Source of the DNA: Phycisphaerales bacterium
Lineage (GTDB): Bacteria; Planctomycetota; Phycisphaerae; Phycisphaerales; UBA1924
Reading direction: 5' to 3'
Assembly (NCBI GenBank): GCA_025453375.1
Contig: JALOQT010000020.1
Span: forward strand, 1 to 9,412
DNA: 9,412 nucleotides
Below, piece after piece: positions 1 through 6,352 of the stretch. The notes beneath the pieces are model-generated. The model had not been told where the DNA came from, ran no database searches, and saw only the letters and a list, made by a program, of their open reading frames with translations. A program made the translations under genes and the position numbers. Each line of letters opens with the position of its first letter. Position 1 is the stretch's first letter.

Positions 1-48
1 GCCCGCGCCCTCGGCGCCACGATCGCCCTGAGCCTCGCCACACGCTGA
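1..48 (+). CDS. 3' end of an unidentified gene (partial)
   Basis: An open frame runs from the first base to a TGA at 46-48 and encodes fifteen residues (ARALGATIALSLATR). Composition and strand suit the tail of a real gene whose body lies left of the window, but fifteen codons are too few to identify a family or to prove coding. It would be convergent with truA, whose stop is at 102-104, leaving about 53 bases between them. Confidence 0.3.
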   Translation, partial: ARALGATIALSLATR

Positions 49-72
49 AGCACTTCCACTCGCCTCGCGGTC

Positions 73-119
73 ATGTGGCCATCTGGCGATTTGGCTATTG
101 GCTACTTCGGCGATTGGCC
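73..119. repeat. degenerate octamer tandem array over the truA 3' end
   Basis: The stretch can be read as six successive units of 7 to 9 bases resembling ATTTGGCC (for example ATGTGGCC, ATCTGGCG, ATTTGGCT, ATTGGCT). The same octamer occurs in a cleaner array at 2433-2472. The last codons of truA (GGQSPK) and its TAG stop (102-104) lie inside the array, so the repeat seems to have supplied the C-terminal end of the protein. No function is known to me. Confidence 0.55.
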
Positions 120-1040
120 CCCCGCCTCAAGGCCATACCGAATCCACTCCAGGCACAACCCCTCCGGCCCCAGCGTCGGCCCAGCGTGGCGCCGCTCGCG
201 CGACGCCAGCGCCGCGCCCACATCCGCCGCCGTCATCCGCCCGATCCCCGCGTGCAGCAGCGTCCCGGCGATGATCCGCACCATGTTCCACAAAAACCCG
301 CTCCCGCTGACATCCATCCGAATGCGCGTCCCTGCCGGCTCATCCTCACCGCTGATGTCCCGCACGCTCAGCGCATTGATCCGGCGAACCGTCGTCAGTC
401 GGCCATGCCCGGCGGCGGCAAACGCCGCAAAATCATGCTCACCCACCAGCATCGCCCCCGCCGCCTGCATCGCCGCAATATCGAGCCCCTCGGGGTGGCG
501 CACGTGATGCACAAACGCCCGGTCCCAGAGCGGCCGTCGCGGCGAGACGTAATACGTATACGAATACCCCTTGGCCTCGCAGTCGCCAATCGGGTCAAAC
601 CGCCCGTGCGTGATCTCCGCCACCCGCACCACGATGTCCTCCGGCAGGCGACTGTTGATCGCCATCGCCAGCCGCTCGGCCCCGCGCTCCGCCGGCCAGC
701 CAATCCCGCGCGAGCCGGGCCACGTCGTAAACGCCGCCACCTGCCCGCGCGCATGCACCCCGCTGTCCGTCCGGCTCGCCCCCATCAGTTCAATCCCCGG
801 CTCGCGGCACACCCCACGCACCACCTGCTCCAGCACCCCCTGCACCGTCCGCAACGCCACACGCCCCGCACGCACACTCTCCATCCGCGGCGTCCCCTCG
901 CTGTATGCACGCGTCACCCCATCACCCCCATCGCGCTGCCCACCTTCGCCCTCCCCGCCGCCCGCCACCTCGCTGGGCTCCTGCTTCTGCCAACCGCAAA
1001 ACCCCGTCCCGTCATACGCCACGGTCAACTTGTACCGCAC
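102..1040 (-). CDS. truA: tRNA pseudouridine(38-40) synthase TruA
   Basis: TruA converts uridines 38 to 40 in the tRNA anticodon arm to pseudouridine in the cytoplasm. Counted from the GTG at 1040-1038, the protein has 312 residues. It opens with RYKLTVAYDGTGFCGWQKQ (residues 2-20), typical of TruA. The catalytic Asp is D92 in the ASRTDSGVHARGQ motif, and GSGFLWNMVRIIAGTLLHAG marks the C-terminal half. Family members are usually about 245-275 residues; the excess is mostly an insertion of about 40 Gly/Glu-rich residues between WQKQ (17-20) and LRTVQG (63-68). An ATG at 1178-1176 would add 46 low-complexity residues and overlap the start of the divergent gene at 1168. I prefer the GTG because TruA proteins usually start right at this strand, although no clear Shine-Dalgarno sequence precedes either start. 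The family call is firm; the start is less so. Confidence 0.93.
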   Translation of the reverse strand: MRYKLTVAYDGTGFCGWQKQEPSEVAGGGEGEGGQRDGGDGVTRAYSEGTPRMESVRAGRVALRTVQGVLEQVVRGVCREPGIELMGASRTDSGVHARGQVAAFTTWPGSRGIGWPAERGAERLAMAINSRLPEDIVVRVAEITHGRFDPIGDCEAKGYSYTYYVSPRRPLWDRAFVHHVRHPEGLDIAAMQAAGAMLVGEHDFAAFAAAGHGRLTTVRRINALSVRDISGEDEPAGTRIRMDVSGSGFLWNMVRIIAGTLLHAGIGRMTAADVGAALASRERRHAGPTLGPEGLCLEWIRYGLEAGGQSPK

Positions 1041-1167
1041 CGGCGCGGCATCCGCCGCCGCCCCCGCTCCATCACCCTGTCCCTGCGCATCACGCACACC
1101 CCAGCGTAGTGACGCACGACCCGCTGCACGCCCCGCTTCTCCATGCTGCACCCCGTACCATCCAGCC

Positions 1168-1425
1168 GTGGACGCCATTCCAGCATCCTGGCTCTATCGC
1201 CAAGTCTCGCGTGATGAAGCCGAGCGGATCTTCGCCGACGATCGCGGCGTGCCCTTTGGCCCCGCCCACTCCGCCTGGAACACCCTGACCGCCAACCTCT
1301 CTGCCGCCGACACGATCTGGATCTACGACAGCCAAGGCAAGCCCGGCGCCGCCTGCCGCCAACTCGGCGTCTGCATCGTCCGCCACGGCCACGCCACCCG
1401 CCACCTCCTCGTTCGCATTGGGTGA
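1168..1425 (+). CDS. small conserved-looking hypothetical protein, 85 aa
   Basis: I do not recognise this protein. A GTG start at 1168 gives 85 residues ending in a TGA at 1423-1425. It looks folded rather than random: DEAERIFADDRGVPFGPAHS suggests a helix and turn, then SAADTIWIYDSQG and GVCIVRHGHATRHLLVRIG suggest beta strands. There is no signal peptide or membrane segment, and two cysteines and several histidines occur in the second half. It lies head to head with truA, with about 127 bases between the two preferred starts. An upstream extension of the frame exists but is antisense to truA, so I reject it. The start is the weakest part of the call, because no good ribosome binding site precedes the GTG. 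The main alternative is a chance open frame. Confidence 0.5.
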   Translation: MDAIPASWLYRQVSRDEAERIFADDRGVPFGPAHSAWNTLTANLSAADTIWIYDSQGKPGAACRQLGVCIVRHGHATRHLLVRIG

Positions 1426-1545
1426 ACGGTGTTCATGCTAGCCCGAACATCTCAACAGCGGACCCCCACCTCCACATATCCAACTGTTTCAAGGTAGACC
1501 CGCCACAACACCGATCGGAAGATGGGCGGTATCATCCGGTTCTTC

Positions 1546-1552
1546 AAGGAGG
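1546..1552 (+). promoter_or_regulatory. strong Shine-Dalgarno sequence
   Basis: AAGGAGG lies seven bases before the ATG at 1560 and fixes that start over the upstream in-frame ATG at 1422, which has no such signal. It is the only near-perfect ribosome binding site seen in the window. Confidence 0.85.
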
Positions 1553-1559
1553 CTCGTTC

Positions 1560-2342
1560 ATGCCATTCGGTAACAACCCCGCGTTCAAGCCCGAGCTGTT
1601 CGAAGGTCAAGGCTCATGGGCCAGTGACTTGGCCAAGGCCAAGACCATGACCATCGGCGGCGCCGTCAACGCCACGTTCATCTGCCTCACCGCGTGCATC
1701 GGTGCCGCCGTCACCGCGTGGTGGGCCATCCGCGCCGGTCACATCCCGACGATCGGCGCGATGCTCGGCGGCCTCATCCCCGGGCTGATCCTCTCGCTGA
1801 TCATGATCTTCAAGCCGACCACGGCTCGATTCCTGGCCATCCCCTTCGCCCTGTTCGAAGGCGGCTTCCTCGGCGGTATCAGCCTCGTCTATGCCGACGC
1901 CGCACAGGGCACCAAGTGGGGCGGCGCCACGGGCACGATGATCGTCGCCAACGCCGGCCTGCTCACCTTCGCCACCCTCGGCGCGATGCTCGGCCTCTAC
2001 AAGTTCGGCATCATCCGCGCCACCGAACGCTTCAAGAGCATCATGCTCATCTGCGGCGTCGCGATCGCCCTCTATGCCCTCGCCTCACTGGCGATGCGGT
2101 TCTTCGGCGTCATGCCCGCAGGACTCCTCGGCGGACCGCTCGCCATCGCGATCGCCGTCGGCATCCTCGTCTACTCCGCCTTCTGCCTCATCCTCGACTT
2201 CGACCTCGTCGAGCAAGGCGCCGCCAGCAACGCCCCCAAGCACATGGAGTGGTACGCCGCCTTCGCCACCCTCAGCACCCTCGTCTGGATCTACCTCAAC
2301 TTCCTCCGCCTCCTCAGCCTCCTCAACCGCAGCGAAGACTGA
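1560..2342 (+). CDS. Bax inhibitor-1/YccA-like membrane protein
   Basis: This is a 260-residue polytopic membrane protein of the bacterial Bax inhibitor-1-like group (the branch I associate with Pfam BaxI_1). About seven hydrophobic segments can be placed near residues 33-57, 63-85, 90-111, 127-150, 158-181, 187-212 and 232-254. An N-terminal NNPAF motif, PTTARFLAIPFALFEGGFLGG in the middle, LILDFDLVEQG near 210-220 and a closing EWYAAFATLSTLVWIYLNFLRLL segment fit that family. There is no cleavable signal peptide; the first segment should insert as an anchor in the inner membrane. Members of the wider superfamily act as pH-dependent ion leak channels or stress modulators, but the role of this bacterial branch is not established. 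The gene starts behind an AAGGAGG site and ends just before a heptamer array and an intrinsic terminator, so it probably has its own transcript end. Confidence 0.88.
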   Translation: MPFGNNPAFKPELFEGQGSWASDLAKAKTMTIGGAVNATFICLTACIGAAVTAWWAIRAGHIPTIGAMLGGLIPGLILSLIMIFKPTTARFLAIPFALFEGGFLGGISLVYADAAQGTKWGGATGTMIVANAGLLTFATLGAMLGLYKFGIIRATERFKSIMLICGVAIALYALASLAMRFFGVMPAGLLGGPLAIAIAVGILVYSAFCLILDFDLVEQGAASNAPKHMEWYAAFATLSTLVWIYLNFLRLLSLLNRSED

Positions 2343-2353
2343 GTTTTGAGTAG

Positions 2354-2395
2354 GCATCAGCCATCAGCCATCAGCCATCAGCCATCAGGCATCAG
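2354..2395. repeat. heptamer tandem array, six units of (C/G)CATCAG
   Basis: Six head-to-tail 7-base units occupy 42 bases: four are CCATCAG and the first and last are GCATCAG. The array starts 11 bases after the stop of the Bax inhibitor-like gene and ends three bases before the terminator stem. The period is not a multiple of three and no gene crosses it. Confidence 0.9.
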
Positions 2396-2398
2396 TCG

Positions 2399-2430
2399 AA
2401 GGGCACCCGATCCAACTCGGGTGCCCTTTT
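2399..2430 (+). terminator. intrinsic transcription terminator
   Basis: AAGGGCACCCGA and TCGGGTGCCCTT form a perfect 12-base-pair stem around a six-base loop (TCCAAC), and the second arm runs into TTTT. It follows the Bax inhibitor-like gene by 56 bases and should end that transcript before tadA. Because the first arm begins with AA, the reverse strand has only a weak T tract, so I assign it to the + strand. Confidence 0.9.
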
Positions 2431-2432
2431 CT

Positions 2433-2472
2433 CATTTGGCCATTTGGCCATTTGGCCATTTGCCAATTTGGC
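2433..2472. repeat. octamer tandem array, five units of CATTTGGC
   Basis: Five consecutive 8-base units: three exact CATTTGGC, then CATTTGCC and AATTTGGC. The array begins just after the terminator and ends 27 bases before the tadA start at 2500, so it should lie in the tadA promoter or leader. A degenerate array of the same octamer covers 73-119. Confidence 0.88.
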
Positions 2473-2499
2473 CCTTTTCCCAATCCCCTACCCTCCCTC

Positions 2500-3009
2500 A
2501 TGCCCCCGGGCCCTTCGCCCACTGATGTTGACCACGCCATGCTCACCCGCGCGCTGGCGTTGGCCCAGCACGCCGCCACGCTGGGCGAAGTACCCATCGG
2601 CGCGGTGATTTATGACCCCGCCACCGGCCAGGTCATCGCCGAAGCTGCCAACCGGCGCGAGCTTGACGCCGACCCGACGGCCCACGCCGAGGTGCTGGCC
2701 ATCCGCGCCGCCGGCCGCGCCCTCGGCGATTGGCGTCTGGAGCACCTGGCCATCGCCATCACCCTCGAGCCCTGCGCGATGTGCGCCGGTGCGATCGTCA
2801 GCAGCCGCCTCGCCCGCGTCGTCTTTGGCGCGATGGACCCCAAAGCCGGCGCCTGCGGCTCACTCATGCGCCTCACCGAAGACCCACGCCTCAACCACCG
2901 CGTCACCCCCATCCGCCTCGACGGCCCCATCGCCGAAGCCTGCGGCGAGGCGCTGAAAGCGTTCTTCGCGCAAAAACGACGCACCACCCCCATCACAAAC
3001 CCGTCCTGA
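2500..3009 (+). CDS. tadA: tRNA-specific adenosine deaminase TadA
   Basis: TadA deaminates adenosine 34 to inosine in the tRNA anticodon (tRNA-Arg in most bacteria), allowing wobble decoding. Counted from the ATG at 2500 the protein has 169 residues, close to the E. coli length. The zinc site is complete: H62-A-E64 in TAHAEVLAI, with E64 as the proton shuttle, and P91-C92-A-M-C95 in TLEPCAMCAGAI. DPKAGACGSL (113-122) is a TadA hallmark that helps separate it from guanine or cytosine deaminases. The ATG at 2539 (MLTRALAL) is a possible alternative. The frame extends back to an ATG at 2452, but those codons run through the octamer array and are probably not translated. There is no Shine-Dalgarno sequence. 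hldE follows after 62 bases on the same strand, so the pair may be co-transcribed. Confidence 0.94.
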   Translation: MPPGPSPTDVDHAMLTRALALAQHAATLGEVPIGAVIYDPATGQVIAEAANRRELDADPTAHAEVLAIRAAGRALGDWRLEHLAIAITLEPCAMCAGAIVSSRLARVVFGAMDPKAGACGSLMRLTEDPRLNHRVTPIRLDGPIAEACGEALKAFFAQKRRTTPITNPS

Positions 3010-3071
3010 TGTTCTTCTCCGCACACGCGGTTGGTGCGCATTCGGATTCCACCGGGCCGATATCCTCCCCT

Positions 3072-4571
3072 ATGTCCCACCTTCTGGAGACCCTGGCAGC
3101 CTGGCGACCCTTCCGCGCGGTCGTCATTGGCGACTACATGATCGACGAGCTGGTCTACGGCAACGTCGACCGCCTCGCCAACGATGCGCCCGTCCCCGTG
3201 CTCCACGTCCAGAAGACCGAGCACCGCGCCGGCGGCGCCGCCAACGTCGCGATGGACCTCGTCGCCATGAAGGCCTCGGTCTACGTCATCGGCGTCGTCG
3301 GCGATGACCTCAATGGCGATGCCCTCCGCGTCAGCCTCTCGGAACACAACATCGATGTCGATGGCCTGGTCACCGATGGCGAGCGCCCCACCACCAGCAA
3401 GCAGAGCCTCATCGGCCTGGCCCAGCATCGCCACGCCCAGAAGATGTTCCGCGTCGATAACGAATCACGCATGCCCGTCAGCGGCCGCCTGCAGGCCAAG
3501 CTCCTCGACCGCCTGCGCTCGCAGTTGGAGATCACCGACGTGGTCTGCATCGAGGACTACGCCAAGGGCGTCTGCACGCCGGAACTTTGCCAGCAGGTCA
3601 TCGCCCTGTGCCGCGGCGCGGGCATCCCCGTGCTGGTCGACCCGGCCTCACTGACTGACTACGGCCGATACAACGGCGCCTCGTGCATCACGCCCAATCG
3701 CAACGAAGCCGAGAAAGCCGCCGGCACCACGCTGCCCGATGGCTCACCCCCCGAGGCCTACATCCCGCTGGGCGAGAAGCTCGCCGAGCGTCACGACTTT
3801 GAGAGTGTCGTCATCACGCTGGACAAGCACGGTGCGCTGCTGCTGGAGCGCAACACCGAGCCGCGCGTCGTCCCCACCGTCGCCCGGCGCGTCTATGACG
3901 TCACCGGCGCCGGCGACATGGTGCTGGCCGCCCTCGCCGCCGCCAAGGCCAACGACCTGGCGTGGGACGATGCCGTCCGCTTCGCCAACGCCGCGGCAGG
4001 CTTGGAAGTCGAAGAGTTTGGCGTCGTGCCTATCCCGCTGGAGCGCATCCACCGCGACATCCTGCTCCGCGAGCAGGGCACACGCGGCAAGGTCCGCACC
4101 CTCACCGAACTGACCGTCGAAGTCAGCGCCCTGCGCAACAGTGGCTCAGCCGGGCGCAAGCCGCGCATCGTGCTGGCCAACGGCTGCTTCGATGTCCTGC
4201 ACGCCGGACACGTCAGCCTCCTCCGCCGCGCCGCGGCACTGGGTGACTACCTGATCGTCGCGGTCAACGGCGATGACAGCGTCCGTCGCCTCAAAGGCCC
4301 GACCCGCCCGATCTACCCGATTGCCGACCGCGCCCAGTTGCTGGGCGAACTGGAGTGCGTCGGCTCAGTCGTGGTCTTCGACGAAGACACGCCGGAAAAG
4401 GTCATCCACGCCATCACGCCCGATGTGCTGGTCAAAGGCGCGCAGTACAAGATCGAAGACATCCCCGGCGCGCAATACGTCATCGACCAGGGCGGCCGCG
4501 TCGAACTCCTCGACGTCGTCCCCGGCCGCTCGACGACCAACACCGTCGACCGCATCCGCGCCGGCACGTAA
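3072..4571 (+). CDS. hldE: bifunctional HldE: heptose 7-phosphate kinase / heptose 1-phosphate adenylyltransferase
   Basis: HldE makes two steps of ADP-heptose synthesis for the lipopolysaccharide core: phosphorylation of D-glycero-beta-D-manno-heptose 7-phosphate at C1, and adenylyl transfer to the resulting 1-phosphate. The 499 residues match the fused family (E. coli 477). The N-terminal PfkB/ribokinase domain (about 1-335) has GGAANVA at 54-60 and the catalytic DVTGAGD at 276-282. The C-terminal nucleotidyltransferase domain (about 364-499) has NGCFDVLHAGH at 370-380 with the HxGH signature, VNGDDSVRRLKGP at 398-410 and GRSTTNTVDRI at 485-495. Both active sites look intact. I chose the ATG at 3072, just before the first conserved strand; the frame is open further upstream but overlaps tadA. 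No ribosome binding site is visible. The phosphatase and epimerase of the pathway (gmhB, hldD) are not in the window. Confidence 0.95.
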   Translation: MSHLLETLAAWRPFRAVVIGDYMIDELVYGNVDRLANDAPVPVLHVQKTEHRAGGAANVAMDLVAMKASVYVIGVVGDDLNGDALRVSLSEHNIDVDGLVTDGERPTTSKQSLIGLAQHRHAQKMFRVDNESRMPVSGRLQAKLLDRLRSQLEITDVVCIEDYAKGVCTPELCQQVIALCRGAGIPVLVDPASLTDYGRYNGASCITPNRNEAEKAAGTTLPDGSPPEAYIPLGEKLAERHDFESVVITLDKHGALLLERNTEPRVVPTVARRVYDVTGAGDMVLAALAAAKANDLAWDDAVRFANAAAGLEVEEFGVVPIPLERIHRDILLREQGTRGKVRTLTELTVEVSALRNSGSAGRKPRIVLANGCFDVLHAGHVSLLRRAAALGDYLIVAVNGDDSVRRLKGPTRPIYPIADRAQLLGELECVGSVVVFDEDTPEKVIHAITPDVLVKGAQYKIEDIPGAQYVIDQGGRVELLDVVPGRSTTNTVDRIRAGT

Positions 4572-4579
4572 ACACGCTG

Positions 4580-4710
4580 GCCCTCACCCTCATCCTGCGT
4601 CGCACCTCGCTGTGCTCGGTGCAACGCTGTCCTTCTCCCGCCCTGGGGGGGCGGAAGAAGGTGCCAAGGCCCGCGTCTAGCGGGCTGAAGGCGGATGCGG
4701 GTGCACCTGC
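4580..4710. repeat. long imperfect palindrome, REP/MITE-like (copy A)
   Basis: The outer arms CACCCTCATC (4585-4594) and GATGCGGGTG (4694-4703) pair at nine of ten positions. At the centre, CCTTCTCCCGCCC (4631-4643) pairs with GGGCGGAAGAAGG (4649-4661) with one mismatch. A smaller hairpin, GCCCGC/GCGGGC, lies at 4669-4685. The right half (GAAGGTGCCAAG, then GAAGGCGGATG and GGGTGC) recurs at 8621-8665. No open frame fits, and it fills the gap between the convergent ends of hldE and the PSP1 gene. It carries no transposase, and it may also fold as a bidirectional transcript end. Confidence 0.8.
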
Positions 4711-4715
4711 CTCTT

Positions 4716-4750
4716 CTCGCCACTCGTCACTCGCCACTCATCACTCGCCC
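4716..4750. repeat. heptamer tandem array, CTCGYCA, containing the PSP1 gene stop codon
   Basis: Five 7-base units follow palindrome copy A: CTCGCCA, CTCGTCA, CTCGCCA, CTCATCA, CTCGCCC. The stop codon of the minus-strand PSP1 gene (4743-4741) is in the fourth unit, and its last Glu codon is in the fifth. A related array follows palindrome copy B at 8677-8704. Confidence 0.8.
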
Positions 4751-6243
4751 GCCCCACCCGGCGGCTGCGTCCGGTCGATCGGCTTGTGCAGCGGATCCTC
4801 CGGCGGCCGGAAATCACTCTTCGGCACCACCTTCTGCATCTGCTTCCGCGCCTTCTCCTCATCGGTCAACGGCCGACGCTCCCCACCACCTTGCCCTTGC
4901 CGGGGCCCCTGACCTTGCCCCTGCCCCGGCCCTTGCGGCCCACCACCCTTCGGCCCGCGCTGATCGGGGCGCTGATCGGGGCGCTGGTCAGAACGCTGAT
5001 CAGGCCGCGGCCCGCCCCGCTGATCCCCGCGCGATGGCCCACCGCCTCCGCCCCCACCCCCGCCTCCACCTCCCGGCCCGCGCCCCTGCGGCTTCGGCCC
5101 CGAACCCCTCGGCTGCCCCCCACCGCCACCGCCGCCGCCACCGCCACCGCCACCCCCACCACCCGGCCTCGGCCCCCCGCCGCTCGGCTTGTCGCCCCGG
5201 CCCTCTGCCGGCGGCGTCTCGTCATCATCCTCATCGCTCTTCTCGCCGCCCGCACCAGGCCCCCCCGGCCCCCCGGGCGCGGCAGGCGCCGTCTTGGTCA
5301 AGTTCTCGATCGGATACGCCGCACTCTCCCCCGTCGCGTCCAGCCGCACCAGCACCAACTGCGTGAGGATCTGCGTGTCCATCACCAGCCCCGGGCCATC
5401 GGGCGTCATCACCGCCGTCTTCTTCTTGGGCAGGTTCTTCTTGAGTTCCTCATACGTCGTGTCCTCATACCGCAGGCAGCACATCAGCCGCCCGCACCGC
5501 CCGCTGATCTTCAGCGGGTCCAGCGTCGCCTTCTGCGTCTTGGCGGACTTCATGCTCACCGGCTTGAGCACCTTGAGGAACTGGCGGCAGCAGCAGTGCT
5601 GCCCGCACCGCTCATAATCCGCCGTGATCCGCGCCTCATCCCGCGCCCCGACCTGATGCATCTCCACCCGCGTCCGCCACAATGACGCCAGCTCCATCAC
5701 CAGCGGGCGAAAGTCCACCCGCTCCTCGCTGAGGAAGTGCACCGTCAGCCGCTCCTGCCCGAGGATCGGCTCGACATCGCTGATCCGGATCTTCTCCGGC
5801 CCGACCCGCGCCAGCACCTCGCGCGCCTCGCGCAGCCACTGCGGCTTGCGCGCCTCCAGCGCCGCCATCGCGTTCAGGTCGTCCACCGTCGCCACCCGCA
5901 GAATCTTCCCCCCGCCCTGCTGGCCGACCTCCGACTGAAACGGATAGTCCTTCCCGCCGGAGTTCTCGAAATACGTCAGCATCTCCTTGCGCGAGATCGA
6001 CTTGTTGCACCCGCTGTTCGGGCACGTCGTCGTCAGCATCTCGACGATCTCCGTCCCCCGATGCGTCCGCGCCACCAGCTTGCTCCCGCACCCAGGCTTG
6101 ATCCCCGTCTCCGACGGATACTCACCAATCATCCGCATCGACCCAAACTTCACCACAATGCTGCTCGGCGCCTTGATCGCCTCATACGCCAGGCGGTCAG
6201 CCTCCAGGTCAGCCTCAAACTGCGGCAGCGGAAAGATGGACAT
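4741..6243 (-). CDS. PSP1 (RicT/YaaT-like) domain protein with Gly-rich C-terminal tail
   Basis: Residues 28-318 form a PSP1 domain. DFRPLVMELASLWRTRVEM (178-196), VGARDEA and GRCGRLMCCLRYE (248-260) match Bacillus RicT/YaaT closely. RicT works with RicA and RicF in a complex that binds Fe-S clusters and affects RNA processing and development; whether that role holds here is unknown. Cysteines lie at 213, 217, 218, 219, 250, 255 and 256, which could bind a cluster. An insertion near 72-113 adds C74 and C79, and C52 precedes it. The last 180 residues are a disordered tail: an acidic patch (336-342), runs of 16 and 12 glycines, four RPDQ-type tetrapeptides (413-428), then a less biased end (457-490). 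Bacillus RicT has about 275 residues, so 500 is unusually long. The ATG at 6243 follows a pyrimidine-rich leader without a ribosome binding site. It lies downstream of rpmB on the same strand. Confidence 0.9.
   Translation of the reverse strand: MSIFPLPQFEADLEADRLAYEAIKAPSSIVVKFGSMRMIGEYPSETGIKPGCGSKLVARTHRGTEIVEMLTTTCPNSGCNKSISRKEMLTYFENSGGKDYPFQSEVGQQGGGKILRVATVDDLNAMAALEARKPQWLREAREVLARVGPEKIRISDVEPILGQERLTVHFLSEERVDFRPLVMELASLWRTRVEMHQVGARDEARITADYERCGQHCCCRQFLKVLKPVSMKSAKTQKATLDPLKISGRCGRLMCCLRYEDTTYEELKKNLPKKKTAVMTPDGPGLVMDTQILTQLVLVRLDATGESAAYPIENLTKTAPAAPGGPGGPGAGGEKSDEDDDETPPAEGRGDKPSGGGPRPGGGGGGGGGGGGGGGGQPRGSGPKPQGRGPGGGGGGGGGGGGPSRGDQRGGPRPDQRSDQRPDQRPDQRGPKGGGPQGPGQGQGQGPRQGQGGGERRPLTDEEKARKQMQKVVPKSDFRPPEDPLHKPIDRTQPPGGAGE
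4957..5004 (-). repeat. 12-base tandem repeat encoding RPDQ units
   Basis: Four 12-base units (consensus on the + strand GCGCTGATCGGG) lie in frame in the PSP1 gene and encode RPDQ, RSDQ, RPDQ and RPDQ. The first two units (4957-4980) are identical; the others carry a few changes. This is the signature of recent in-frame expansion in a disordered tail. Confidence 0.85.
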
Positions 6244-6330
6244 AGGCAGGCAGGGATCGAGGGAAGAGGGACAAGGGATCGAGAAGACGATGCACGCGCC
6301 AATAGAGCGTACGACGTGCCATCGCTCACG

Positions 6331-6347
6331 ACACTCGCCAAGAGTGT
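6331..6347. other. small hairpin upstream of the PSP1 gene
   Basis: ACACTC and GAGTGT form a six-base-pair stem around GCCAA. It lies five bases from the larger hairpin at 6353-6384 and within the 276-base gap between rpmB and the PSP1 gene, so on the minus strand it would form part of the PSP1 leader or the rpmB trailer. Confidence 0.4.
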
Positions 6348-6352
6348 AACGA

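Noticed and set aside
75..1109. Long + strand open frame opposite truA (344 codons)
   Set aside because: It is rich in Arg/Pro/His without any domain and mirrors the TruA codon pattern. TruA on the other strand has all its family motifs.
2354..2472. Tandem arrays considered as a CRISPR
   Set aside because: Units of 7-8 bases follow each other without spacers and no cas gene is nearby.
2730..3071. N-terminal extension of hldE overlapping tadA
   Set aside because: The extra 114 codons are Arg/Pro/His-rich and in the wrong frame of tadA. The HldE homology begins right after the ATG at 3072.
2610..3434. Minus-strand open frame across the tadA-hldE junction
   Set aside because: It is antisense to the zinc site of TadA and the kinase domain of HldE, both certain; no recognisable protein features.
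5040..5170. CCACCG-type simple repeat read as a possible + strand Pro-rich protein
   Set aside because: It is the complement of the poly-Gly codons in the PSP1 gene, whose frame is conserved on both sides.
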